Part shown: positions 16,727 to 24,573 of the stretch, one piece after another
Position numbering within the stretch: position 1 is the stretch's first letter
How the letters are laid out: every line of letters starts with the position of its first letter
Source of the DNA: Geodermatophilus aquaeductus
GTDB taxonomy: Bacteria; Actinomycetota; Actinomycetes; Mycobacteriales; Geodermatophilaceae
Length of the DNA: 64,000 nt
Reading direction: 5' to 3'
Assembly (NCBI RefSeq): GCF_900182545.1
Contig: NZ_FXTJ01000009.1
Span: 124,001-188,000, forward strand
Translations under genes and position numbers: made by a program
The notes under the pieces: model-generated
What the model was told of the DNA's origin: nothing
Seen by the model: only the letters and a program-made list of their open reading frames with translations
The model's database searches: none

Positions 16727-17503
16727 GTGTCCGGTCCCGAGGTCCTGCGGTACGTCGCGTTCAGCGGCGACCCGTCCGGCGGCAACCCCGCCGGCGTCGT
16801 CCTGGACGCGACCGGCCTCACCGACGACGAGATGCTCGCCATCGCCGCCGACGTCGGGTTCTCCGAGACGGCCTTCCTCCTCCCCCGCCCCGACGGCCTG
16901 GACGCGCGCTACTTCAGCCCGCTGGCCGAGGTCAGCTTCTGCGGCCACGCCACGATCGCCACCGCCGTCGCGCACGCCGAGCGCTCCGGCGCAGGCACGC
17001 TGCACCTGCGCACCCGGGCCGGCGAGGTGCCGGTGCGCACCGAGCGGTCCGCCGACGGCGCGTGGACGGCGACCCTCACCAGCGTCCCGCCGCGGACGGT
17101 GCCGCTCGACGACGGCGACCTGCGCGAGCTCCTGGCGCTGCTGCGGCTCTCCCCGGACGACCTCGACCCCGCGCTGCCGCCCCGCGTCGCCTACGCCGGC
17201 GCCTGGCACCCGGTGCTGGCGCTGGCCTCGCGGGAGCGGCTGGCCGTCCTCGACTACGACATGGCCGGCCTCGGGCGGCTGATGGCCGACCGCGACTGGA
17301 CGACCGTCGCCCTGGTCCACCGCGAGGACGCGACCACCTTCTCCGCCCGCAACCCGTTCCCTCCCGGCGGCGTGGTGGAGGACCCCGCCACCGGCGCCGC
17401 GGCGGCCGCGTTCGGCGGTTACCTGCGCGAGGGCGGGCACGTCGAGGTGCCGGCCCTGCTCACCGTGCTGCAGGGTGCCGACATGGCCGGCCGAGCACGC
17501 TGA
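16727..17503 (+). CDS. PhzF-family isomerase, C-terminus frameshifted
   Basis: Predicted from GTG 16727 after an AGGAGG site, this 258-residue reading frame has the PhzF marks: GGNPAGVVLD near the start, the catalytic Glu in FSETAF, SFCGHATIAT, and EDPATGAA in the second half. It ends abruptly in GADMAGRAR. From 17485 another frame continues with GRPSTLTVSVPAGTGGIEVS and closes at 17571, which is the normal PhzF C-terminal strand. One missing G at about 17485 explains this. With that base restored the protein would have about 281 residues. It may be a real pseudogene, a recent mutation or a sequencing error. The substrate is unknown. Confidence 0.82.
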   Translation: MSGPEVLRYVAFSGDPSGGNPAGVVLDATGLTDDEMLAIAADVGFSETAFLLPRPDGLDARYFSPLAEVSFCGHATIATAVAHAERSGAGTLHLRTRAGEVPVRTERSADGAWTATLTSVPPRTVPLDDGDLRELLALLRLSPDDLDPALPPRVAYAGAWHPVLALASRERLAVLDYDMAGLGRLMADRDWTTVALVHREDATTFSARNPFPPGGVVEDPATGAAAAAFGGYLREGGHVEVPALLTVLQGADMAGRAR

Positions 17504-17593
17504 CGGTGTCGGTCCCGGCCGGCACCGGCGGCATCGAGGTCAGCGGCACCGCCGTCGCCGTCCCGGCCTGACCCCACCCACTCAGGAGGCGAC

Positions 17594-18535
17594 GTGCGCG
17601 CGGTGCAGATCGACCGGACCGGCGGACCCGAGGTGCTCACCCTCCGGGACCTGCCCGACCCCGGGCCCGGCGACGGGCAGGTGCTGGTCGACGTCGAGGC
17701 CGCGGGCGTCAACTTCCGCGACGTCTACGAGCGCGAGGGCCGCCCGCCCTACGGCCCGTCGCTGCCGGCCGTGGTCGGCGCCGAGGGCGCGGGCCGCGTC
17801 GTCGGCACCGGCGAGCGGGTCGCGTGGGTGGACGCCCCCGGCAGCTACGCCACCCGGGTGGCGGTGTCGCGGGAGAAGCTGGTGCCGGTGCCCGACGGCG
17901 TGCCCACGGAGGTGGCCGCGGCGGTGATGCTGCAGGGCTGCACCGCGCACTACCTCACGGCCGAGTCCCACCCGGTGGCCGAGGGCGACTGGGTGGTGGT
18001 GCACAGCGCCGCCGGCGGGGTGGGCCTGCTGCTGACCCAGCTGGTGCGGATGCGCGGCGGGCACGTGCTGGCGACGACGTCCACGGAGGACAAGGCCGAG
18101 CTGGCCCGGGCCGCCGGTGCCGACGAGGTGGTCGTCGGCTACGACGGCTTCGCCGAGCGGGTGCGCGCCCTGTCCGGGACCGGCGCGGCCGCGGTCTACG
18201 ACGGCGTGGGCCGGGCGACGTTCGACGAGGGGCTGACCGCGCTGCGGCCGACCGGGCGGATGGTCCTCTACGGCGCCTCCAGCGGGCAGCCGGAGCCGCT
18301 GCAGCTGCAGCGGCTGGCCTCGCACGGGTCGCTGTACGTGCAACGGCCCACGCTGGGCACCTACACGCGGACGCCGGAGCTGCTGCGCTCCCTGGCCGGC
18401 GCGGTGCTGGGCCTGGTGGCCGCGGGCCGCCTCGACGTCCGGATCGGCGGCCGGTACCCGCTGGCCCAGGCCGCACGCGCCCACGAGGACCTTGAGGGCC
18501 GGCGCACCACCGGCAAGCTGCTCCTGCTGCCCTGA
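17594..18535 (+). CDS. Quinone oxidoreductase, zinc-free MDR family
   Basis: This 313-residue protein starts at GTG 17594 behind AGGAGG. It has VNFRDVYEREGRPPY, the quinone-reductase form of the substrate-side motif, no catalytic zinc cysteines, and the NADPH-binding segment HSAAGGVGLLLTQL. This fits NADPH:quinone oxidoreductase (QOR/zeta-crystallin type). It follows the PhzF reading frame by about 20 bases after the restored stop at 17571, so the two may share a transcript. Confidence 0.9.
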   Translation: MRAVQIDRTGGPEVLTLRDLPDPGPGDGQVLVDVEAAGVNFRDVYEREGRPPYGPSLPAVVGAEGAGRVVGTGERVAWVDAPGSYATRVAVSREKLVPVPDGVPTEVAAAVMLQGCTAHYLTAESHPVAEGDWVVVHSAAGGVGLLLTQLVRMRGGHVLATTSTEDKAELARAAGADEVVVGYDGFAERVRALSGTGAAAVYDGVGRATFDEGLTALRPTGRMVLYGASSGQPEPLQLQRLASHGSLYVQRPTLGTYTRTPELLRSLAGAVLGLVAAGRLDVRIGGRYPLAQAARAHEDLEGRRTTGKLLLLP

Positions 18536-18608
18536 CCCGTTGCGCGACGCCCCCCGGCCGCGCGCGGAGGCGGCCCCGCCGCCCGCTGTCTGGAGCGACG
18601 AGGCCTGA

Positions 18609-18639
18609 CCGCCGGGAGTCCCCCGGGAGACTCCGGCGG
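18609..18639. terminator. Hairpin between convergent genes
   Basis: CCGCCGGGAGTC pairs with GACTCCGGCGG (one bulged base) around a short C/G loop, five bases before the ANTAR gene's stop end. It probably serves both strands. Confidence 0.6.
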
Positions 18640-18643
18640 CTGC

Positions 18644-19447
18644 TCAGGAGTGTCGCGGCGGGTCCGACCCCGGGCGACCGGACGGCGGCCCCGGCCGGGG
18701 GTACCGGTTGTTCCGGCGGGGCGCGCCGACGGGCAGGGAGCCGGTGCGCACCAGTTCCTCGGCGATGTCACGGACCTTGCGGTTGGTGTGCATCGACGCC
18801 TGGGCCAGCATCTCGAACGCCTCGTCGGGGCGGAGCCGGTAGCGCTCGATCAGCACGCCCTTCGCCTGGTCGATCACCGCCCGGTTCTCCAGCGCTGCCT
18901 GCAGGTTGTCGGCCATCTCGCGGGCGCTGCGGTAGGCGTGCAGGTTGCCCACGGCGATCGACGCGTACGGCCCGAAGCGGGTGGCCGCCGCCCGGCTGTC
19001 GTCGTCGAAGGCGGAGGCCAGGCGGGCGTAGACGTTCAGCGCGCCGGCGACCTGCTCGTCGTCGATGGCCAGCGGGACCGACAGCGAGCTGAGCGCCCCG
19101 GCCTCCACCGCCCGGCTCGTGTAGTCCGGCCAGCGCCGGTCGGTGCGGGCGTCGGCGATCTCGGTCAGCTCGCCGGTGCGGGCGGCGTGCAGGCAGGGTC
19201 CGTGGCCGCGTTCGTACTGCCGCTCGTCGAGGTCGACGGCGAGCTGCCCCGTGGAGGCCGCGGTGGTGGGGGCGTCCCTGACCAGCAGGGAGACCGACGC
19301 CTCGGGGTCGCCGGGCATGACCGCCTTGGCGAGGTCTGCCACCGTCTGCAGCAGGCTCTCCATCGACAGGTCGCGCACCGACAGCCGCCCCAGACGCTCG
19401 AGCGCCTCGGCGGCCCTGCTGGGTCCCGGGTGCTGCGTGTCGGCCAT
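18644..19447 (-). CDS. GAF-ANTAR transcription antitermination regulator
   Basis: This 267-residue protein is predicted from ATG 19447. Residues about 15-170 form a GAF domain (LSMESLLQTVADLAKAVMPG ... GHGPCLHAARTGE). Residues about 180-235 form an ANTAR domain with ENRAVIDQAKGVLIERY and DEAFEMLAQASMHTNRKVRD. ANTAR domains bind paired RNA hairpins and prevent termination. GAF-ANTAR proteins are abundant in Geodermatophilaceae and their RNA targets are mostly unknown. The C-terminal tail is short, basic and proline-rich. Confidence 0.92.
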   Translation of the reverse strand: MADTQHPGPSRAAEALERLGRLSVRDLSMESLLQTVADLAKAVMPGDPEASVSLLVRDAPTTAASTGQLAVDLDERQYERGHGPCLHAARTGELTEIADARTDRRWPDYTSRAVEAGALSSLSVPLAIDDEQVAGALNVYARLASAFDDDSRAAATRFGPYASIAVGNLHAYRSAREMADNLQAALENRAVIDQAKGVLIERYRLRPDEAFEMLAQASMHTNRKVRDIAEELVRTGSLPVGAPRRNNRYPRPGPPSGRPGSDPPRHS

Positions 19448-19719
19448 GGGGCAGCCTCCGGTCTGGGGATGCACCGGGGGTGGGTGACCTCGGCCGCGGA
19501 CGCCCGATCTGGGGTCCGTGCTGGCGCGGTGCGCCGCTGGTGGACGCACGGTGGGCGTCCGGTCGTCTCGGACACCCATCGCGAGCCTACGCGGGTCGAC
19601 CGTCCACCGGGCCGCATCGCGGCTCTGCGCGTAGCGTTCTCGGGAGGTGGCCCGACGGGCCCCGGCGAGAACACGAGGGCCCGAGTCCAACATCCGGCTC
19701 GGACCGTGGAGGTCGGCCG

Positions 19720-20220
19720 ATGACCGCGTCGTGGGCGCACCGAGCACCGCCGGTCAGGGACACGCAGTCCGCCCGCGTGGGGCGCTGGACCCCCGGGACG
19801 CTGGCCGAGCTGACCGTCTCCCGTCACGCGCTCAGCGCCGCCCTCCACGACGGCGCCCGGCCGGCCGCCGCCGCCGAGGGAGCGGTGCAGCGGCTGCTGC
19901 TGGCGTTCGAGGAGCTGACCTCCAACGCGCTGCGGCACGGCCGCCTCCCCGTCGAGGTGACGGTCACCCGGACCGGCCGGTCCTGGCTGCTCGAGGTCAG
20001 CGACGCCGCCGGCGACGACGCGCCGGCCCCGGCGGCCGACCGCGACCCCGCGCTCGGTGGCCTGGGCCTGCCCCTCGTCGCCCGGATCTCCGCCGCGCAC
20101 GGCTGGACGGTGACCGCGGGCCGCAAGGTGGTGTGGGCCAGCGTGGACTTCACCCGTCCCGAGGCCTCCGACGCACCGCGGGACCCGCGACCCCGGGGCG
20201 GGCGCGGGCCGACGCGCTGA
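19720..20220 (+). CDS. RsbW-like ATP-binding regulator (anti-sigma type)
   Basis: This 166-residue protein is predicted from ATG 19720. It is a single HATPase_c_2 domain: N box EELTSNALRHG, a degenerate G1 box (VSDAAGDDAP), G2 box LGGLGLPLVARI and a closing strand. Such proteins are serine kinases of STAS antagonists that also bind sigma factors, or stand-alone ATP-binding regulators. No sigma or STAS gene is adjacent. A second, different protein of the same class follows about 100 bases downstream. Confidence 0.85.
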   Translation: MTASWAHRAPPVRDTQSARVGRWTPGTLAELTVSRHALSAALHDGARPAAAAEGAVQRLLLAFEELTSNALRHGRLPVEVTVTRTGRSWLLEVSDAAGDDAPAPAADRDPALGGLGLPLVARISAAHGWTVTAGRKVVWASVDFTRPEASDAPRDPRPRGGRGPTR

Positions 20221-20226
20221 CGGTCC

Positions 20227-20251
20227 GTTTCCCCTCGTGCGGCGCGGGTAG
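20227..20251 (+). promoter_or_regulatory. Sigma-B-type promoter candidate
   Basis: GTTT (20227-20230), a 15-nt spacer and GGGTAG (20246-20251) match the actinobacterial stress sigma factor pattern GTTT-N14-16-GGGTA. It lies 73 bases before the start of the second RsbW-like ATPase. Confidence 0.5.
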
Positions 20252-20323
20252 CCCCAGGGCTCAGTCCCTGACTCGGTGGCCCCGGACCCGGCGACCTCGG
20301 CGTCTCGTCCCGGAAGTGGGCCC

Positions 20324-20788
20324 ATGCTCGGCGAACCCGTACCCGACACCGTCCCCGACGGCCCGGTGTCCGGCTGCCCCGTGCTGACCGGACGGCGATG
20401 GGAGTGGCGGTTCCCCAGCCTCCCGGGCTCGGTCCGCGGGATGCGACGGGACCTGCACGGCGTCCTCGACGACACGGCGCTGTCCGCCGACGTGGTCGAC
20501 GACCTGGTCCTCGCCGCCAGCGAGGCGGCCAACAACGCCGTCGAGCACGCGCAGCGCCCCACACAGCCGTACTTCGACGTCTGCACCGAGCTCGACGACG
20601 AGGCGGTCACCGTCGTCGTCCGGGACCACGGGACGTGGCGGGCGCCCCGCCTCCCCTCGGTCCGGGGACGCGGCCTGGCGATGATGCACGCCCTGGGCGA
20701 GACCACCGTCCGGTCGGGCCTCGGCGGGACGACGGTGACCATCCGCTGCCGGCACGCCGGCCTCGAGGTGCGGCCGAAGCCCCGCTGA
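20324..20788 (+). CDS. RsbW-like ATP-binding regulator (anti-sigma type)
   Basis: This 154-residue protein is predicted from ATG 20324 (GGAAG upstream; an in-frame GTG at 20276 is an alternative). It is one HATPase_c_2 domain with N box AASEAANNAVEHA, G1 box VVRDHGTWR, and G2 box RGRGLAMMHAL, the classical RsbW/SpoIIAB arrangement. It would phosphorylate a STAS anti-anti-sigma factor or sequester a sigma factor. The upstream spacer carries a sigma-B-type promoter, so it may be expressed by the sigma factor it controls; that feedback is inferred. Confidence 0.88.
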   Translation: MLGEPVPDTVPDGPVSGCPVLTGRRWEWRFPSLPGSVRGMRRDLHGVLDDTALSADVVDDLVLAASEAANNAVEHAQRPTQPYFDVCTELDDEAVTVVVRDHGTWRAPRLPSVRGRGLAMMHALGETTVRSGLGGTTVTIRCRHAGLEVRPKPR

Positions 20789-20806
20789 GCCGGATCCGGG
20801 GGCGTC

Positions 20807-21490
20807 CTATCCCACCCGTGCCGCGATCCCGTCGAGGACCCGGCGCAGTCCCCAGAGGTACTGGTCGGTCGAGATGAAACGGGCCATCGTCGGCGCCGCC
20901 GCCGAGCTGCGCGGGAACGCGTCGGCCGGTGTCGCCGCGAACGCGCGGTCCCGGGCGGCAACCCGCTCGGTCTCCGGGGGCAGCGGACCCGCCTCGTGCA
21001 CGTCGGCGACCTCGAGGGCGATGGACCCGAACACGTAGACGATGAGCAGGTAGGAGGCCCGCGCGGCCTCGGTCGGCCCGAGGCCGGCATCGGCCAGCAG
21101 GTGCAGCAGGTGCTCGTTGAGCGCGAGCGCGTGGGGCCCGTCCATGGGACCACCGACCACCAGGCCGACCGCGCCGGGATGGGCCGACAGCCTCGAGCGC
21201 AGCTCCAGCGCCAGCGCCTCGACCCGTTCCCGCCAGGGCCGGCCGCGGTCGGTGAAGACGTCGTGGTCCACCTCGCCGAGCAGGCGCTCGACCAGCGCCC
21301 TGACCACGGCGGCCTTGTCGGGGAAGTAGGTGTAGACGGCGTTCGGGGCGACGCCGACCCGCGCGGCGATGCCCCGGACCGACGCCGCGTCCTGGCCGCC
21401 CTCGTCGAGCAGCCCCAGCGCGGCGTCGAGGATCTCGTCCTCCGTGAGGGCGCGCCGGGGACCGCGACGCCGTTCGGTCGGGACGGACAT
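20807..21490 (-). CDS. TetR-family regulator
   Basis: This 227-residue protein is predicted from ATG 21490. The DNA-binding domain reads TEDEILDAALGLLDEGG and ARVGVAPNAVYTYFPDKAAV. A C-terminal TetR_C-like domain follows (LRSRLSAHPGAVGLVVGG). It diverges from the DUF4386 gene, and the 90-bp spacer holds two tandem GTAC-rich palindromes, so it very likely represses itself and the four-gene operon on the other strand. Confidence 0.88.
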   Translation of the reverse strand: MSVPTERRRGPRRALTEDEILDAALGLLDEGGQDAASVRGIAARVGVAPNAVYTYFPDKAAVVRALVERLLGEVDHDVFTDRGRPWRERVEALALELRSRLSAHPGAVGLVVGGPMDGPHALALNEHLLHLLADAGLGPTEAARASYLLIVYVFGSIALEVADVHEAGPLPPETERVAARDRAFAATPADAFPRSSAAAPTMARFISTDQYLWGLRRVLDGIAARVG

Positions 21491-21538
21491 CGATGCGCTC
21501 TCCCCCTTGACGGGCCTCACCGTGCGGGAGGACCTTAC

Positions 21539-21571
21539 CTGTACACCGTACAGAGTATGTACGCCGTACAG
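21539..21571. promoter_or_regulatory. Two tandem GTAC palindromes, TetR operator
   Basis: CTGTACACCGTACAG (21539-21553) and ATGTACGCCGTACAG (21557-21571) both have the form TGTAC-N3-GTACA, with centres 18 bp apart. They lie between TetR (start 21490) and the DUF4386 gene (start 21581); the second ends ten bases before that start codon. Confidence 0.72.
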
Positions 21572-21580
21572 GAGGCCGCC

Positions 21581-22378
21581 ATGCCATCCGAGCCCGCGAG
21601 CCCCGCGATCCGTCGGACGACCGGCGCACTGTTCCTCGTCGGCGCGCTCGCCTTCGCCGGTGCCGCGACGGCGCTGTCCTCGACGTTCGACTGGCCGGAC
21701 GTCCTGCGCGAACCCGCGGACGTGGTGCTGCCGGCCTTCGCCGCCGGCGGGACGGGCCTGGTGTGGACGTGGTTCGCCACCGCGTGGACGTACGCGATCC
21801 TGCTCGTCCCCGTCCTGCTGCTCCCCGCGGCGCTCGGACGGCGCGGCGACCCGGTGCTCCGGGTGGCCACCTCCGTGGGCGTCATCTCGGTGCTGCTGTC
21901 GCTGGTCGGGTTCCTCCGCTGGGTGTTCGTCGTCCCGCCGCTGGCCGGCTCCCACGTCACCGGCGACGCCACCACCCGCGCCGCCGTGGAGGCGGCGTGG
22001 ACCGCGCAGCACCAGTTCGGCGGGGCACTGCTCGGCGAGCACCTGGGCCAGCTGCTCGCCATCGGCTGGTCGGTCGCCGTCAGCGTGGTGGTCCTGCGCA
22101 GCCGGGTCCTGCCCCGCTGGCTGGGCGTCACCGGGCTCGTCGTCAGCGGCCTGTACCTGCTCAACCAGGGGGACGTGCTGGCCACCGCCGTCCCCGGCTT
22201 CCCCGTGTGGGAGCCGGCCGGCCTGCTCGGGAGCACCGGCTGGGGGCTGTGGGTCGCCGCCCTGGGCGTCGTCCTCCTCGCGCGCTCCGGCCACCCCCGC
22301 GAGACAGCACCGTCCGCCCCGCCGTCCGGCACCGTCCCCTCCCCGCGCGTGCCGGCCGACGCCGGCGTCAGGAGCTGA
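21581..22378 (+). CDS. DUF4386 family integral membrane protein
   Basis: This 265-residue protein starts at ATG 21581 behind GGAGG. It has about six hydrophobic helices, an extracytoplasmic loop with FDWPDVLREPADVVLPAF, and QHQFGGALLGEHLGQLL near the middle, all consistent with DUF4386 proteins. The family has no proven function. It is the first gene of a TetR-controlled operon with another small membrane protein, a soluble unknown and an MDR oxidoreductase. Confidence 0.78.
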   Translation: MPSEPASPAIRRTTGALFLVGALAFAGAATALSSTFDWPDVLREPADVVLPAFAAGGTGLVWTWFATAWTYAILLVPVLLLPAALGRRGDPVLRVATSVGVISVLLSLVGFLRWVFVVPPLAGSHVTGDATTRAAVEAAWTAQHQFGGALLGEHLGQLLAIGWSVAVSVVVLRSRVLPRWLGVTGLVVSGLYLLNQGDVLATAVPGFPVWEPAGLLGSTGWGLWVAALGVVLLARSGHPRETAPSAPPSGTVPSPRVPADAGVRS

Positions 22379-22383
22379 GCGCC

Positions 22384-22992
22384 ATGACCACCTCCCCCGT
22401 GAGGACCCGGGCCGCCGGCTCCTCCGCCCTGCGGACCTGGGCGATCTGGACGCTCGGCTTCCTCGCCTTCCCCCTGGCCGGGCTGGCCGGCACCGCGGTG
22501 GTCGGTCGGGTCGACTCCCCGCTCGCCGCCCTCGTCGGCGGAACCGTCGCCGGCCTCGGCATCGGCCTCGGACAGGTGCTGGCGAGCCGGGGACGCCTCG
22601 ACGTCCGCAGGTGGGTCCCGGCCACCGCCGCCGGGATGGGCCTGGGCCTGCTGCTCGGTGCGGCCGTCGTCGGCTACGGGACGTCGCTGCCGGACCTGGC
22701 CCTGATGGGGGCGCTCACCGGCCTCGTCCTCGGGCCCGCGCAGGCCCGGGCACTGCCGCGCGAGGCACGAGCACGGTGGGCGTGGGCTGCCGCCCTGCCC
22801 GCGCTCTGGGCGCTCGGCTGGACGACGACCACCCTCGGTGGGATCGCCGTCGACGAGCAGTTCACCGTGTTCGGCGCCTACGGCGCGATCACCTTCTCCG
22901 CCCTGTCCGGGCTCCTGCTGCAGGTCCTGCTGCCCGTCCCGGCAGCGACGGGCGCGGACTCCCCCCGCCCCTCGGCCGGGGCGAGGGTGTGA
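22384..22992 (+). CDS. Hypothetical membrane protein
   Basis: This 202-residue protein starts at ATG 22384, five bases after the DUF4386 stop. It has about six hydrophobic segments with glycine-rich helices (LVGGTVAGLGIGLGQVL, GMGLGLLLGAAVVGYG) and no catalytic motif that I recognise. Tight spacing with its neighbours indicates one transcript. The function is unknown. Confidence 0.75.
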   Translation: MTTSPVRTRAAGSSALRTWAIWTLGFLAFPLAGLAGTAVVGRVDSPLAALVGGTVAGLGIGLGQVLASRGRLDVRRWVPATAAGMGLGLLLGAAVVGYGTSLPDLALMGALTGLVLGPAQARALPREARARWAWAAALPALWALGWTTTTLGGIAVDEQFTVFGAYGAITFSALSGLLLQVLLPVPAATGADSPRPSAGARV

Positions 22993-22998
22993 CCGGCC

Positions 22999-23490
22999 GT
23001 GGCTGACCCCGACGTCGTCTGGCCCGTGGGCACGTCCGACCGGGACCCCGCCCTCGCCGACCGGCCGATGGTCTTCGACGCCACGGGCTTCCTCGTGGCC
23101 GTCCTCCCGGACGCGGACGAGGCCCGACGCGCAGCGGCGGCGCTGCGCACCGCCGGGTTCGCCGACCGCGAGCTGAGGGTCTTCACGGCCGAGGAGATCC
23201 TCGAGGACCGCGTCCGCTACACCGCGGCGCGGAACCTGCCCCGCCGCGTGGTCGCCGCCCTCACCGAGGACGAGGAGACGATCGCGCTCTACTACGGCCA
23301 CGCCCGCGACGGCCGGGCCGCCCTGTGGGTCCACACCCCTGACGACGACGTGGCCGAGCGCGCCATCCGCGCGCTCTCGGGCTCCCCCACGCTGCACGTC
23401 CGGCACTTCGGCCACGACCGGCAGAGCGACTTCGTGCTGCAGCACCCCAGCTCCGACCGGCCGGAGGACAGGAAGGGGAGGTCCCGATGA
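22999..23490 (+). CDS. Hypothetical protein, stress-protein-like fold
   Basis: This 163-residue soluble protein starts at GTG 22999. Residues about 30-125 (VAVLPDADEARRAAAALRTAG ... ALTEDEETIALYYGHA ... AERAIRAL) resemble the two-half alpha/beta layout of short general-stress proteins that carry paired helix-strand units, but I cannot name a family. Its stop overlaps the start of the following oxidoreductase by four bases. Confidence 0.7.
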   Translation: MADPDVVWPVGTSDRDPALADRPMVFDATGFLVAVLPDADEARRAAAALRTAGFADRELRVFTAEEILEDRVRYTAARNLPRRVVAALTEDEETIALYYGHARDGRAALWVHTPDDDVAERAIRALSGSPTLHVRHFGHDRQSDFVLQHPSSDRPEDRKGRSR

Positions 23491-24530
23491 GCACGGCGAG
23501 GCGCGGCACCCGAGGGGCGCCGCCGGCCGCGGACGCCGGCCGGCCGACGATGACCGCGATCGTCCAGGACCGCTACGGCTCCGCACCCGAGGACGTCCTG
23601 CGGCTCGACCGCATCGAGCGGCCTGCCGTTCCCGACGCCGGGGTGCTCGTCCGGGTGCACGCCTCCAGCGTCGACCGGGGCACCTGGCACGTCATGGCCG
23701 GCCTCCCGCTGGCCATCCGCCTCGCCGGCTTCGGAGTGCGCCGGCCGAGGTACGCCAACCCCGGCCGGACCCTCGCCGGGACGGTCGAGGCCGTCGGCGC
23801 GGACGTGCGCGGCTTCGCCCCGGGCGACGAGGTGTACGGGACGTCGACCAGCACGTTCGCCGAGTACGCGACCGCGCGACCGGCCCGGCTGGCGCGCAAG
23901 CCGGCCGGTCTCTCGTTCGAGCAGGCGGCCGCCGTCCCGGTCTCCGGCGGCACCGCCCTGCAGGCCGTCCGCGACCACGGACACGTCCGCGCCGGGGAGC
24001 AGGTGCTCGTCATCGGTGCCGCCGGCGGCGTGGGCAGCTTCGCGGTCCAGATCGCGAAGGCAGCGGGAGCCGTGGTCACCGGCGTGTGCAGCACCGGCGC
24101 GGTCGACCTCGTCCGCACCCTGGGCGCCGACGTCGTCGTCGACCGCACCCGCGAGGACCCCACCGCCGGCGGCCGCCGCTACGACCTGGTGGTCGACACC
24201 GGCGGCAACACCCCGCTGTCCCGCCTGCGCCGTGTCCTCACCGCTCGGGGACGCCTGGTCATCGTGGGCGGGGAGACCGGCGGCCGCCTGCTCGGCGGGG
24301 CCGACCGCGGGCTCCGGGCGACGCTACTGTCGCTGGTCGTCGGTCAGCGGATGGGCACCTTCGTGGCGTCGGAGCGGGCCGCCGACCTGCTCGCCCTGGC
24401 GGAGCTGGCCGAGTCCGGACGGCTCACCCCCGCGATCGACCGCACCTTCCCCCTCGGCGAGGCCGCCGCGGCCGTCCGCCACCTGCTCGACGGGCCGACC
24501 CGGGGCAAGACCGTCGTCTCCGTCCCGTAG
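23487..24530 (+). CDS. NAD(P)-dependent MDR oxidoreductase
   Basis: This 347-residue protein is of the zinc-free quinone oxidoreductase-like type: RVHASSVDRGTWHVMAG replaces the zinc ligands, GDEVYGTSTSTFAEYA marks the catalytic domain, and VLVIGAAGGVGSFAVQIAKA binds the nucleotide. It closes the TetR-controlled operon, starting inside the previous gene (ATGA overlap). An N-terminal extension of about 20 residues precedes the conserved MTAIVQDRYG, so a start at that methionine (23550) is also possible. Confidence 0.88.
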   Translation: MSTARRGTRGAPPAADAGRPTMTAIVQDRYGSAPEDVLRLDRIERPAVPDAGVLVRVHASSVDRGTWHVMAGLPLAIRLAGFGVRRPRYANPGRTLAGTVEAVGADVRGFAPGDEVYGTSTSTFAEYATARPARLARKPAGLSFEQAAAVPVSGGTALQAVRDHGHVRAGEQVLVIGAAGGVGSFAVQIAKAAGAVVTGVCSTGAVDLVRTLGADVVVDRTREDPTAGGRRYDLVVDTGGNTPLSRLRRVLTARGRLVIVGGETGGRLLGGADRGLRATLLSLVVGQRMGTFVASERAADLLALAELAESGRLTPAIDRTFPLGEAAAAVRHLLDGPTRGKTVVSVP

Positions 24531-24573
24531 GGCTCCGCACACCCACGGACCCGGCCCCGAGCTCCCGCCCCGG

